Source: a bacterium (GTDB taxonomy: Bacteria > Margulisbacteria > Marinamargulisbacteria > JABIPA01). From it: a DNA stretch of 64,000 nt. Location: positions 1 through 64,000 of the forward strand of contig JABIPA010000004.1 in NCBI GenBank assembly GCA_018698675.1, given 5' to 3'. How positions within the stretch are numbered: the stretch's first letter is position 1; every line of letters starts with the position of its first letter. This document shows, in pieces, positions 35,278-43,981 of the stretch. The notes beneath the pieces were generated by a model. That model saw only the letters and a list, made by a program, of their open reading frames with translations, was not told the origin of the DNA and searched no databases. The position numbers and the translations under genes were made by a program.

Positions 35278-36367
35278 CGAAATCAAATTTTTCGCACATA
35301 TCATTATATTGTTCAATCTGATCACGCGTGAATTTTTGAATTGATTCGGGATTTTTGTAATAGGATAGGTACCAAGTTGCAGTATATTTAATTGTCGCCT
35401 CAAAATCCAATATAGGCAACCAATCTAGTCGAGATAAAGCCTTGTCACAACAAAGCTTTAATAAACCGTGTTCAATATTTTTAGATTCAGATGCCTTTTC
35501 AATCCACTTTATATTCTCAAAATAGGAAGAAAATGACTCCAATAATTCTGAAACAGATTTTATGAGTCTAGCGTCAGGTCCAAAATTAAAGCTTTCTCCA
35601 TGATTTTCAGAATCATTTAATAAATCCTGACCTAATTCTAAATACCCTCTCAAAGGCTCAAGAACATGTTGCCAAGGCCGAGTAGATTCCGGAGATCGAA
35701 TAGATAATGATTCATTATTTTTCCAAGACCTAATAATATCTGGAATTAATCGTGAATCACTCCAGTCACCACCTCCGATGACATTTCCCGCTCGCGCAGA
35801 CGCGATATTCGGTAAGCCTTTCTTATCTTTAAAAAACGATTTGACGTACGATTGAATAATTAATTCAGCACACCCTTTTGAAGCGCTATACGGATCATCG
35901 CCCCCTAGTTCGTCTGATTCTCTGTAGCCCCAAACCCATTCTTTATTTTTATATGCTTTATCGCTAGTAATAAGAACGACTGCTTTCGGCTTATCTCCTA
36001 CTCTTATAGCTTCTAATACATTCATAGTGCCAACGGCATTCGACATAAACGTTCCCAAAGGGTCGGAAAAACCAATATTCACGATTGATTGCGCTGCTAA
36101 ATGAAATACGATATCCGGTGCCGCTTTATTTATCTCGTCAAGAACACTTGAATAATTAGTAATATCTATTCTTATATCAGAAATTGAATCTTTTAAATTT
36201 AAAACGTCAAATAGAGACGGATTTGTAGGGACTTTATCTGACAACCCAGTTACTTTAGCGCCCAACATCAACAGCCATTGAGTCAACCAGCTACCTTTAA
36301 ACCCAGTATGCCCAGTAATTAAAACTCGCTTATTATAAAACGTATTTCCAAAAGAACCAGTTTTCAT
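35264..36367 (-). CDS. rfbG: CDP-glucose 4,6-dehydratase
   Basis: It converts CDP-glucose to CDP-4-keto-6-deoxyglucose. The 367-residue extended SDR has RVLITGHTGFKGSWLTQWL, GLSDKVPTNPSLFD, FHLAAQSIVNIGFSDPL, ITSDKAYKNKEW, catalytic YSASKG and VIGGGDWSDSRLIPD, all distinctive for RfbG. It follows rfbF by 9 bases. This makes the operon a CDP-linked 6-deoxysugar route, distinct from the dTDP route at 44-46 kb. Confidence 0.95.
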   Translation of the reverse strand: MKTGSFGNTFYNKRVLITGHTGFKGSWLTQWLLMLGAKVTGLSDKVPTNPSLFDVLNLKDSISDIRIDITNYSSVLDEINKAAPDIVFHLAAQSIVNIGFSDPLGTFMSNAVGTMNVLEAIRVGDKPKAVVLITSDKAYKNKEWVWGYRESDELGGDDPYSASKGCAELIIQSYVKSFFKDKKGLPNIASARAGNVIGGGDWSDSRLIPDIIRSWKNNESLSIRSPESTRPWQHVLEPLRGYLELGQDLLNDSENHGESFNFGPDARLIKSVSELLESFSSYFENIKWIEKASESKNIEHGLLKLCCDKALSRLDWLPILDFEATIKYTATWYLSYYKNPESIQKFTRDQIEQYNDMCEKFDFEGRF

Positions 36368-36376
36368 AGAGTTCTA

Positions 36377-37147
36377 TTATTTCCAAACCTTCCAAGGTGC
36401 TTTTTTTTCTGACCATAAATTTTCAAGCATTCTTTTATCACGTAATGTGTCCATACATTGCCAATAATCATGATGTTTATATGACATTAACTGCCCTTTT
36501 TTAGCAAGCGTCTCCAGTGGATGTTCTTCCAGAACCGTTTTGTCATCTGTTAAAAAATCAAATATTTCAGGATTGAAAACAAAAAAACCTCCATTTATCC
36601 ACCCCTCATCTGTTTGCTTTTTCTCTCGAAAAGAAACAACATGATCTCCGTCAAATTTGATAGCCCCAAACCGTGCCGACGGACGGACTGCAGAAACAGT
36701 CCCTATCCTCCCATGAGACTTATGAAATTCCACTAATTTTTTAACATCAATATTTGCGACCCCATCACCATAAGTAAGCATAAAAGGCTCATTTTTTAAG
36801 TGCTTTTTTAATCGTAAAAGACGGCCACCCGTCATGGAATCCATTCCGGTATCTATTAAGTTTACTTTCCAATTAAACGGGGCCTTTTTCTGATTCTGTA
36901 CACTTCCAGATTCTAGATCAATTTGTAAATCACTGTTCCTATTATGAAAATTCAAGAAATAATCTTTTATATAAGCCCCTTTATAACCCAGAGCTACATA
37001 AAAATCGTCAAACCCATAATGACTATAAATTTGCATTATATGCATTAAAATTGGAATCCCTCCAATCTCAACCATAGGCTTAGGTTTAACAGAGGTTTCT
37101 TCGCTAAGCCGGGTCCCTAAACCACCTGCCAAAATAATAACTTTCAT
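36377..37147 (-). CDS. rfbF: glucose-1-phosphate cytidylyltransferase
   Basis: RfbF makes CDP-glucose from CTP and glucose 1-phosphate. The 256 residues start MKVIILAGGLGTRLSEETS and continue with KPKPMVEIGGIPILMHIM and YGFDDFYVALGYKG, the signature of the cytidylyl rather than thymidylyl enzyme. TYGDGVANID and WINGGFFVF contribute to the active site. It precedes rfbG and follows the DegT aminotransferase gene by 49 bases. Confidence 0.96.
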   Translation of the reverse strand: MKVIILAGGLGTRLSEETSVKPKPMVEIGGIPILMHIMQIYSHYGFDDFYVALGYKGAYIKDYFLNFHNRNSDLQIDLESGSVQNQKKAPFNWKVNLIDTGMDSMTGGRLLRLKKHLKNEPFMLTYGDGVANIDVKKLVEFHKSHGRIGTVSAVRPSARFGAIKFDGDHVVSFREKKQTDEGWINGGFFVFNPEIFDFLTDDKTVLEEHPLETLAKKGQLMSYKHHDYWQCMDTLRDKRMLENLWSEKKAPWKVWK

Positions 37148-37196
37148 ATTCGAATAATAACATCGACAGAAACGAAATTCTAGTTTTACCTTAGTC

Positions 37197-38312
37197 CTAA
37201 TCGAAAAACTTCTTAATTATTTTACAGATAAAAATTTGGTCTTTATGAGAAATTTCTGGATGAAGAGGCAACGATAATAGAGTATCGTATAAAGCCTCTG
37301 ATTTAGGCAAACAAAGATCGGAATCAGAAAAATAAGATAACTTATGATTTGGAAAATAGTGAATTCCCACTTCTACATTATTACGAGAGAACTCTTCTTT
37401 TAACTCATCCCGATTTTTAAGAACCTTAATCGGAAAGATGTGTGGCACTGTATGCTCGAAGTTAATATCAAAACATTCAACATTATCGATATTTGATAGT
37501 AACTTTGTATAAGCTATAGCCAATACTTGTCGTTTAACCTTAAACTCACTTTCAAAGCGTTCGAGCTGAACAAGCCCGATTCCTGCAAATATATTACTCA
37601 TGTGATACCGAAACCCTTGATGATTAACTTGAAATGCCCAAGATCTTTTCCCTTCATACCTGGCATCAGTATCTTTTTGTATACCTAATAATCGTGCGTC
37701 TTTGACAAAGGCTAAAACGGATTTATCTTGAGTAACGATTGCACCACCTTCTCCTGATGTAATATTTTTAATTCCATCGAAACTGAAACATATAATATCT
37801 CCGACGGACCCAACACGATTTAAGTTAGGGTACACAGACCCGAATGCATGTGCTGCGTCTTCTATCACTCTCAATTTGTATTTTTTTGAAAACGAACTTA
37901 AAGATTCAAAATCCATAGGACTTCCCGCATAATGAACAGGAATTATCGCTTTAGTCTTTTTTGTAACCTTTTTTTCAGCATCCTTTAAATCAATATGTAC
38001 CGTGTTCAAATCAACATCACAAGAAATGGGAATTGCGCCGGTTGCGGTGACAGCTTGATAAGTAGCAACATAAGTTATTGAAGGAACTAATACTTCATCA
38101 CCTGCCGTCATCCCTATAGAAACTAAAGCTAGATGTAATGCAGCTGTCCCACTATTTACGACAACTACGTTATTTTTTAAATATTCTGCTAATTTCAATT
38201 CAAATTGTCGAACATAATCTCCCATTCCAAGGTATTCATCTGACATAACGCGTAAGACCATTTCCTTTTCTTTGTTTCCGATGACAGACTTTGACAATTT
38301 AATAGGCTTCAT
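37197..38312 (-). CDS. DegT/DnrJ/EryC1/StrS family sugar aminotransferase
   Basis: A PLP enzyme of 371 residues. NSGTAALHLAL binds the phosphate, VIEDAAHAFGS holds the pyridine-binding Asp, and FSFDGIKNITSGEGGAIV contains the Schiff-base Lys in its usual place. The Lys rules out RfbH, the CDP-sugar 3-dehydrase in which it is replaced. With rfbF and rfbG downstream it may aminate CDP-4-keto-6-deoxyglucose or an epimer, giving a CDP-amino-6-deoxysugar; this is inference. It is first in the operon and divergent from a methyltransferase. Confidence 0.9.
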   Translation of the reverse strand: MKPIKLSKSVIGNKEKEMVLRVMSDEYLGMGDYVRQFELKLAEYLKNNVVVVNSGTAALHLALVSIGMTAGDEVLVPSITYVATYQAVTATGAIPISCDVDLNTVHIDLKDAEKKVTKKTKAIIPVHYAGSPMDFESLSSFSKKYKLRVIEDAAHAFGSVYPNLNRVGSVGDIICFSFDGIKNITSGEGGAIVTQDKSVLAFVKDARLLGIQKDTDARYEGKRSWAFQVNHQGFRYHMSNIFAGIGLVQLERFESEFKVKRQVLAIAYTKLLSNIDNVECFDINFEHTVPHIFPIKVLKNRDELKEEFSRNNVEVGIHYFPNHKLSYFSDSDLCLPKSEALYDTLLSLPLHPEISHKDQIFICKIIKKFFD

Positions 38313-38430
38313 TATGGGGTATCATTTTATCGTCTTTGATAGAACTTTGAAACTTACTATTTACATACCTACTACATTTACCATTTTTTTTGATGTCCCG
38401 TTATAAAATTTTTGATAGTATTCATACTAT

Positions 38431-39249
38431 ATGGTGAAATCAAAATGGATTCATAAGCTATTTTCTGAAGTTCCTTTATATCAAACTCAATGGCAAGGAA
38501 TTTTATTATCTGATATTGCTAAGGAAAAAGGCATTTCACCTAGAAAAATTGCGTCGACAGATTTTTATGAAGCCTTTTACAAAAAGTTGGAACTCACAAA
38601 TTTTTCATTCGACCCAAGCTGGAAAAAGAAAAAGAAAAAACTGTCCAACTTTGTTCTTCAATACCTTAAACCACTTATATCTAAAAACCCTTCCGCCACT
38701 ATACTAAGCTTAGGCGCTGGAACAGGAATCGTGGAAGAAGACCTTTTAAAAGCTGGCTTTAAAATTGATCTTCATGAAACTCAGACGACAAGTTTGAATT
38801 ATTTAAAAACCAAAAACATTAATTTCAATGAGTTTATAAGTCAGGATTTATCTTCTTTTGAGTCCGATAGTTACGATCTAATCATGGCGTTTAGCATCTC
38901 ATATTGCTTTTCATATGAGGACTACGAAACACTTTTTAAAGAAGTTTTTCGTATCCTTAAAAAGGGAGGTCTATTAATTATGTGGGATCCTTCTCCAGAA
39001 ATTCATAGCTCAAAATTTCATATGCTTTTCTGTAAAATAATTAGAAAATTAAGACAAAACACAAAACAGATTTTATTACAAAAAGCATCTCATGAAGTCT
39101 TTTGGGGATGGCTCCGTCAAGGCTCTCTTCACAAAAAATTAGCGCAAAATGCCGGACTTAAAGTAAACGATTCATTTTATACAAACGATAATTGGGTTAA
39201 ACAAGAGTATTCTAAAGGATGTTTTTCATGGTTCATACTTAGCAAGTAG
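38431..39249 (+). CDS. class I SAM-dependent methyltransferase
   Basis: The 272-residue protein has motif I ILSLGAGTGIVEEDLL, a motif II Asp/Glu at IDLHETQ, motif IV DLIMAFSISYCFSYEDYE and motif VI RILKKGGLLIMWDPSPEI. The N-terminal 80 residues are helical and basic. It is a single plus-strand gene at the edge of the glycan region, with its ATG in the short gap divergent from the DegT gene. Substrate unknown. Confidence 0.85.
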   Translation: MVKSKWIHKLFSEVPLYQTQWQGILLSDIAKEKGISPRKIASTDFYEAFYKKLELTNFSFDPSWKKKKKKLSNFVLQYLKPLISKNPSATILSLGAGTGIVEEDLLKAGFKIDLHETQTTSLNYLKTKNINFNEFISQDLSSFESDSYDLIMAFSISYCFSYEDYETLFKEVFRILKKGGLLIMWDPSPEIHSSKFHMLFCKIIRKLRQNTKQILLQKASHEVFWGWLRQGSLHKKLAQNAGLKVNDSFYTNDNWVKQEYSKGCFSWFILSK

Positions 39250-39361
39250 TCGGCAGATACATATTCATTTTAGAGTTCGTAAAGCCAGACAAATCTATTA
39301 TGTTGTAATTAAGAACGCTATTTATTAAAAATGGTAAAAAATCTATTAGCCCTATATATAA

Positions 39362-39452
39362 TGGCGGAGAGAGAGGGATTCGAACCCTCGCTGCCCTTTC
39401 GAACACTAACGGTTTAGCAAACCGTCCCCTTAAGCCACTTGGGTATCTCTCC
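39362..39452 (-). tRNA. tRNA-Ser (anticodon GCU)
   Basis: On the minus strand a complete class II tRNA can be folded: acceptor GGAGAGA (39452-39446) with TCTCTCC, discriminator G, encoded CCA at 39364-39362, T arm around GTTCGAATC, anticodon loop with GCT between ACGGTTT and AAACCGT, and the long variable arm of serine tRNAs. The length with CCA is 91 bases. It reads AGY serine codons. Confidence 0.95.
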
Positions 39453-39658
39453 TAAAAACATTTCAAACGCAATTCGAACACTAACTATACCAAAAAAACA
39501 AGCTCAATAAAACACCTTTTCGCTAGCCCCCCAACTCTTTCAACTCAATGCATTAACTATGTATTAAATAAGCAATTCAAACTCGAAGACATTCTGACAA
39601 CAATACGTTAATATAAATAGTTGTAACCTTAAAATAAAAAGAAAAAAAAGTAACCACC

Positions 39659-40903
39659 ATGAAACAAATACTAATCGTAGAAGATGAACCTGAAGAAAGA
39701 GAAATTCTAGACGAATTTTTAAAAAGAGATTACAGCTTGTTATTTGCGGAAACAGGACAACAAGCTGTCGACTTATTTAAAGAACATAATGAAGAAATTG
39801 ATCTCATTTTATTAGACATAAACCTACCTGATTTTTCTGCTTTCGACGTCTATAAAAAGTTTTGTGAATTAACAGTAACAGGCATTCCGAACATCATTAT
39901 GGTAACCGCATACAACAGAACCTCTGATGTTGTAAAAACGCTTACAGAAAATTATGCCTTTTATCATTTAGAAAAACCTTACTCTAAAAAATCGATTACA
40001 TCTATTATTGAAAAAGCATTAATTAGTTCAAATTTCATTAGAAAACAACGATTGATTGACGAGTCTGTCCAACTAGATAGAATAATTATGGATAGGAACT
40101 TCAAACTCATCAATGAGCGGTTAAATACGAATATGAAATTCAATATACCTTTCAATGAGAATGAATCTCAATCCCTCGTTTGCCACATAAAGCCTTTAAA
40201 AGCAGAAGACAGTACACTTTCCAACGTTGTTAAAATATTTGAAGACGATACAGGAATTAAAATGCCACAATCTGAAGTAAAATCTATTCTAATAGTGGAA
40301 GACGAAGAAGAGTTTTCAAACTTATTATATGAATTTTTGGAAGAAAAATACAAAGTTGAACGAACGCCCACAATACAAACTGCAAAACAAGAAATAGAAA
40401 AAAACAATTATGACATAATTCTTCTCGACATCGGACTTCCCGATGGTAGTGGTGAAGAAATAATAGAACTCATTAGCTTTAAAATTGATAATCAAAACTA
40501 CAAACAACCTACAATCATTGTGCTTAGTGCATTTGTAAATAAAGAAATAATTACCAAGGTTATAAAATCTGGAGCCGATACCTTCTTATCAAAACCAATA
40601 TCTTTTTCAAACTTAGAATCAAAAATAGAAAATTTATCTAATAAAAAACAATCCACTGAAAAAATAAACCGTTTATCTCGACTGTTGCACCAACAACCTA
40701 TGTCCTTTAGAGGAAAATTGCATGAGCTTAACTGTCTATTCTCAGCCTCACCATTTTGTATTGACGATATTTCTCAATTTTTAGAAGACAACAAATTTGA
40801 GTCTAGTTTTATTTCAAATAAATCAAATTACACATTTGAATGCATTAAAGACGCTCTTTATAAGATTAACCATATAGCATATACATCAACAGTTTATACA
40901 TAA
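39659..40903 (+). CDS. response regulator with two receiver domains
   Basis: Residues 1-125 are a receiver domain (acidic pair in LIVEDEPEE, phospho-acceptor D53 in LILLDINLP, switch Thr in VTAYN, Lys in EKPYS). Residues about 207-330 are a second one (LIVEDEEEF, D257 in IILLDIGLPDGSG, VLSAF, SKPIS). An 80-residue linker joins them. The last 80 residues are helical and match no output domain I know; I cannot say whether they bind DNA. The gene is convergent with the histidine kinase, 8 bases apart, so they are probably partners. Confidence 0.9.
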   Translation: MKQILIVEDEPEEREILDEFLKRDYSLLFAETGQQAVDLFKEHNEEIDLILLDINLPDFSAFDVYKKFCELTVTGIPNIIMVTAYNRTSDVVKTLTENYAFYHLEKPYSKKSITSIIEKALISSNFIRKQRLIDESVQLDRIIMDRNFKLINERLNTNMKFNIPFNENESQSLVCHIKPLKAEDSTLSNVVKIFEDDTGIKMPQSEVKSILIVEDEEEFSNLLYEFLEEKYKVERTPTIQTAKQEIEKNNYDIILLDIGLPDGSGEEIIELISFKIDNQNYKQPTIIVLSAFVNKEIITKVIKSGADTFLSKPISFSNLESKIENLSNKKQSTEKINRLSRLLHQQPMSFRGKLHELNCLFSASPFCIDDISQFLEDNKFESSFISNKSNYTFECIKDALYKINHIAYTSTVYT

Positions 40904-40911
40904 ATCTCGTA

Positions 40912-42285
40912 TTACTCTTTATCATCAGTAGGCAAAAACAGCGAAAACGTACTCCCAACGCCTATCTCAGACTCAGCTTTTATAACTCCATTATTTTCAG
41001 TTGCAATTCGATATACTATCGATAGCCCAAGACCAACATTTACGCCATTAGATTTCGATGTAAAATAAGGATCAAATATATTTTCCAAAACGTCGGCCTC
41101 CATCCCACTCCCTGTATCTACGACCTTTATTACAGCTCCGCTTCTTTCAAATCCATTTGGACCGATATATGTTTCTTTTTTTAGAATGATAGAAATAGTG
41201 CCTCCTTGTATTGAATGTTCGATAGCATTTAACACCAAATTTAAAATCGCTTGATATATATAATCTTTTACTCCAAAAACTTGCATAAAATCATCGACAT
41301 CGGTTTTCAATCCAATCTTTTGGGTTTTTAACTTCGCGCTAGATAAATCAACTAACTCGTCCACCATCTCTTTTACCAAAAAAAATTCCTTAACCGAATA
41401 TGTTTTTCCTAAACTGCCATACGTCAGCATCGGCTTTACAATCCGATTAAGCCTGTCGACATTTTTAATTATTGAATTCGAAAAAGATATTACCGAATTC
41501 TTATCGTCAAAATTCTCGAGCATAATTTCCGCCCTACCTCGTAACATTTGCAATGGATTTTTAATTTCGTGGGCAATCCCATTTACTAACCTTGCATATG
41601 CTGCTTGCATCATCATTTCTTTTTGAATTTCTTCGCTTCCTTTAAGTTCCCTATTCTTTTTCTTTAAGTTTTCGACAGTATCTACTAGTTCTCCCTCTGC
41701 AGCCTCTTTTAAATTAAAATACCCCCTAATAGTAAACGCAATAATAATAAAAGTAATTATATGAACAAGAAAAAAAGATACTAAACTAACATCCTTTTGA
41801 AGGGGCAAAATTTTAAATCCAAAAGATCCAAATATTTCATAATATATTGACAAAAAAACTGGCACGGCCATTAAAAAACGTCTTATCCAAACTGTGGATG
41901 CATCGAACAAAACAAGAGGTAAACAGAACATCCCAAAATACAAGGATTGTATACCTACATCTTCACCCAATATGCTTGAGTAAAAATAAATAGCAATATT
42001 TGAAATTAATACGAGTAGAAATTTAGAAACTATATGAAATTTAATATAATTCAAAAAAACACAGAAAAAAAACCCAAGAGACAAAAGAACGATTAAACTC
42101 CCTTGAAGGCGATACCCAGATATATTAAATAAACATAAAAGAGGCATGGTCAACACGCCAAACATGATAGACATCTTATTTGAAACAATAAGTGTTCTGT
42201 TAATTTCTGAGCTATTATCTTCAGATGTTCCTATAAAAAAAAGAGCCCTGTAAAAATTATGCATAAATAATATAGTATAAAACAA
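40912..42285 (-). CDS. membrane sensor histidine kinase
   Basis: 457 residues. About six hydrophobic helices fill residues 38-190 with no large periplasmic domain, followed by a short coiled coil (200-228). The HisKA helix NGIAHEIKNPLQMLRGRAE has the phospho-acceptor H239. The catalytic domain shows the N box (NLVLNAIEHS), G1 (VVDTGSGM), F box (IFDPYFTSKS) and G2 (GLGLSIVYRI). The signal is probably sensed within the membrane. Convergent with the double-receiver regulator. ATG 42264 (Met8) is an alternative start. Confidence 0.92.
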   Translation of the reverse strand: MFYTILFMHNFYRALFFIGTSEDNSSEINRTLIVSNKMSIMFGVLTMPLLCLFNISGYRLQGSLIVLLSLGFFFCVFLNYIKFHIVSKFLLVLISNIAIYFYSSILGEDVGIQSLYFGMFCLPLVLFDASTVWIRRFLMAVPVFLSIYYEIFGSFGFKILPLQKDVSLVSFFLVHIITFIIIAFTIRGYFNLKEAAEGELVDTVENLKKKNRELKGSEEIQKEMMMQAAYARLVNGIAHEIKNPLQMLRGRAEIMLENFDDKNSVISFSNSIIKNVDRLNRIVKPMLTYGSLGKTYSVKEFFLVKEMVDELVDLSSAKLKTQKIGLKTDVDDFMQVFGVKDYIYQAILNLVLNAIEHSIQGGTISIILKKETYIGPNGFERSGAVIKVVDTGSGMEADVLENIFDPYFTSKSNGVNVGLGLSIVYRIATENNGVIKAESEIGVGSTFSLFLPTDDKE

Positions 42286-42380
42286 TCCAAAATCTAGAAA
42301 GTATAATTAAAAAAAACGAGACAACCCCCTGATTTTTTATGGACTAGATTCATTGTTTTACTCCTTAGAAAAATAAAAAA

Positions 42381-42409
42381 TTTAATTTTCAAAAGCAGTA
42401 TCGTATAAT
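42381..42409 (+). promoter_or_regulatory. candidate sigma70 promoter for purU
   Basis: TTTAAT (42381-42386), a 17-base spacer and a perfect TATAAT (42404-42409) lie about 50 bases before the purU ATG; AAAGG precedes the start. The -10 and spacing are good, the -35 is weak. Confidence 0.45.
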
Positions 42410-42460
42410 TTATTGTACCAATCTAATTTAGACTCATATTAAAAAAAAGGCATTCTACTA

Positions 42461-43333
42461 ATGACAAAATTTTCTCAAGCTAAAAAAGGGGTTTTCTTAA
42501 TCCATTGTCCAGACAAAAAAGGCATAATTGCTTCTGTGACCGACTACATTTTATCTAAAAAATGGAACATCACGTGTCTTCAACAAAACGTCGATTCAGA
42601 AGATTCAATATTTTCAATGAGAATTGAATGGGAATATAGTGACGAAAATCTTTCCGAAGATGACTTAACCCAAGAATTTAACAATAAAATCGGAAAAAAA
42701 TATAATATGTATTTTCTTTGCTTCCTCAATGAGACGGCCGTGTCTACGGCCCTATTTGTTTCAAAAGACAGCCATTGTTTGTTAGACCTGCTTTCGAGAT
42801 GGAAATACAAAGAACTTCCTATCAATATCAAGTTAATCATTGGGAATCACGAAGAAATGAAAACATATGCAGACATGTTTTCCGTCCCTTTTTACTATAT
42901 TCCTATCTCATCCAAAACAAAGCCCGCCGTCGAAAAGAAACAACTTGAACTATTAAAAAAGTATAATATCAATTTAATAGTATTGGCCCGATACATGCAA
43001 ATCCTGTCCCCTGCTTTTATTTCAAATTACAGATATAAAATTATTAATGTACATCATTCTTTTTTACCAGCATTCCCTGGCGCCAAGCCGTACCACCATG
43101 CCTATCAACGTGGAGTTAAGTTGATAGGGTCCACCAGCCACTATGTCACCCCGGAACTTGATGCTGGTCCAATTATTTCGCAGCATGTTACAAATGTAAG
43201 CCACAGAGAAAGCATTCAGGACTTTGTTCGAATGGGTCGTGAATTGGAAAAAAATGTTCTAGCGAATGCCGTTTGGAACCATGCAAACAGAAAAACGCTA
43301 GTAATCAAAAATAGAGTGGTGGTATTTGACTAA
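42461..43333 (+). CDS. purU: formyltetrahydrofolate deformylase
   Basis: PurU hydrolyses 10-formyltetrahydrofolate to formate and tetrahydrofolate, balancing one-carbon pools and feeding formate to purine synthesis. The 290 residues have an N-terminal ACT domain (LIHCPDKKGIIASVTDYIL, about 10-90) and a C-terminal formyltransferase domain with LARYMQILSP, NVHHSFLPAFPGAKPYH, the catalytic GSTSHYVTPELDAGPII and a conserved Asn-His pair. It overlaps the cytochrome gene as TAATG. Confidence 0.95.
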   Translation: MTKFSQAKKGVFLIHCPDKKGIIASVTDYILSKKWNITCLQQNVDSEDSIFSMRIEWEYSDENLSEDDLTQEFNNKIGKKYNMYFLCFLNETAVSTALFVSKDSHCLLDLLSRWKYKELPINIKLIIGNHEEMKTYADMFSVPFYYIPISSKTKPAVEKKQLELLKKYNINLIVLARYMQILSPAFISNYRYKIINVHHSFLPAFPGAKPYHHAYQRGVKLIGSTSHYVTPELDAGPIISQHVTNVSHRESIQDFVRMGRELEKNVLANAVWNHANRKTLVIKNRVVVFD

Positions 43334-43818
43334 TGATAAAAAGTAACCCGGTCACGAATGGATTAAGTAAACTTATAAAAGGAATAGTCATATCTAGTTT
43401 GATACTACTATCATCCTGCAACACAGATGATTCGACACCTTCCTCTTCCAAAAACAAACTCGAGCCTCAATCAACGTGGGACTCAGTACAAACCATATTT
43501 TCGTCTAAATGTATTTCATGCCATCGTTCGGGACGAAGGCATGCCGCTACTTCTGGTTTAATTTTAACTCACAACATGGCCTACGAGTCACTTGTTGACA
43601 CAAGCCCAAAAAACGAGCAAGCCCTATTAGATGGCTTCAAACGCGTATCTACATCAGGAAACGCAGAAGAGCGTCTTTCTAAGAGTTTCCTCTGGAAAAA
43701 GGTTCAAATAATTACGAATTCGGCATACGGAAAAAAAATGCCAACAAGAGGTTCACTAACTTCCTCAGAAATTGCTATTATTAAATCCTGGATAGAATCT
43801 GGGGCTTTAAAAGATTAA
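43333..43818 (+). CDS. monohaem cytochrome c-type lipoprotein
   Basis: The 161-residue protein has a basic N terminus, a hydrophobic helix and a lipobox LLSSC (lipid-modified C29), so it is an exported lipoprotein. One haem-binding site CISCH (C60, C63, H64) and a late KKMPTRG that may give the axial Met follow. The end TSSEIAIIKSWIESGA is typical of Planctomycete-type cytochrome c domains. The role may be electron transfer at the membrane. Coupling to purU by TAATG is unexpected for a periplasmic protein. Confidence 0.82.
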   Translation: MIKSNPVTNGLSKLIKGIVISSLILLSSCNTDDSTPSSSKNKLEPQSTWDSVQTIFSSKCISCHRSGRRHAATSGLILTHNMAYESLVDTSPKNEQALLDGFKRVSTSGNAEERLSKSFLWKKVQIITNSAYGKKMPTRGSLTSSEIAIIKSWIESGALKD

Positions 43819-43844
43819 GTTTTCCACTATTAAAATAACTACTT

Positions 43845-43873
43845 TTTACACCAAGCCAATAATTTGGTATGAT
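43845..43873 (+). promoter_or_regulatory. sigma70 promoter of tRNA-Arg
   Basis: TTTACA (43845-43850), a 17-base spacer and TATGAT (43868-43873) match the sigma70 consensus well. The expected transcription start is about ten bases before the mature tRNA 5' end. Confidence 0.7.
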
Positions 43874-43889
43874 TTTTGTTTTTAAATAT

Positions 43890-43966
43890 GCGCCCGTAGC
43901 TCAGCTGGATAGAGTAACAGACTTCGAATCTGTGTGTCGGGAGTTCGAATCTCTCCGGGCGCACCA
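43890..43966 (+). tRNA. tRNA-Arg (anticodon UCG)
   Basis: A complete cloverleaf: acceptor GCGCCCG paired with CGGGCGC, D arm around GCTCAGCTGGATAGAGT, anticodon stem ACAGA/TCTGT with loop CTTCGAA (anticodon TCG), T arm GGGAGTTCGAATCTCTC, discriminator A and encoded CCA. Length 77 with CCA. It reads CGN arginine codons. Confidence 0.97.
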
Positions 43967-43981
43967 CTAATTCAAGTCTTT

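Noticed and set aside
37197-38312. RfbH (CDP-4-keto-6-deoxyglucose 3-dehydrase)
   Set aside because: The PLP-binding lysine is present in FDGIKNITSGEGG; RfbH lacks it.
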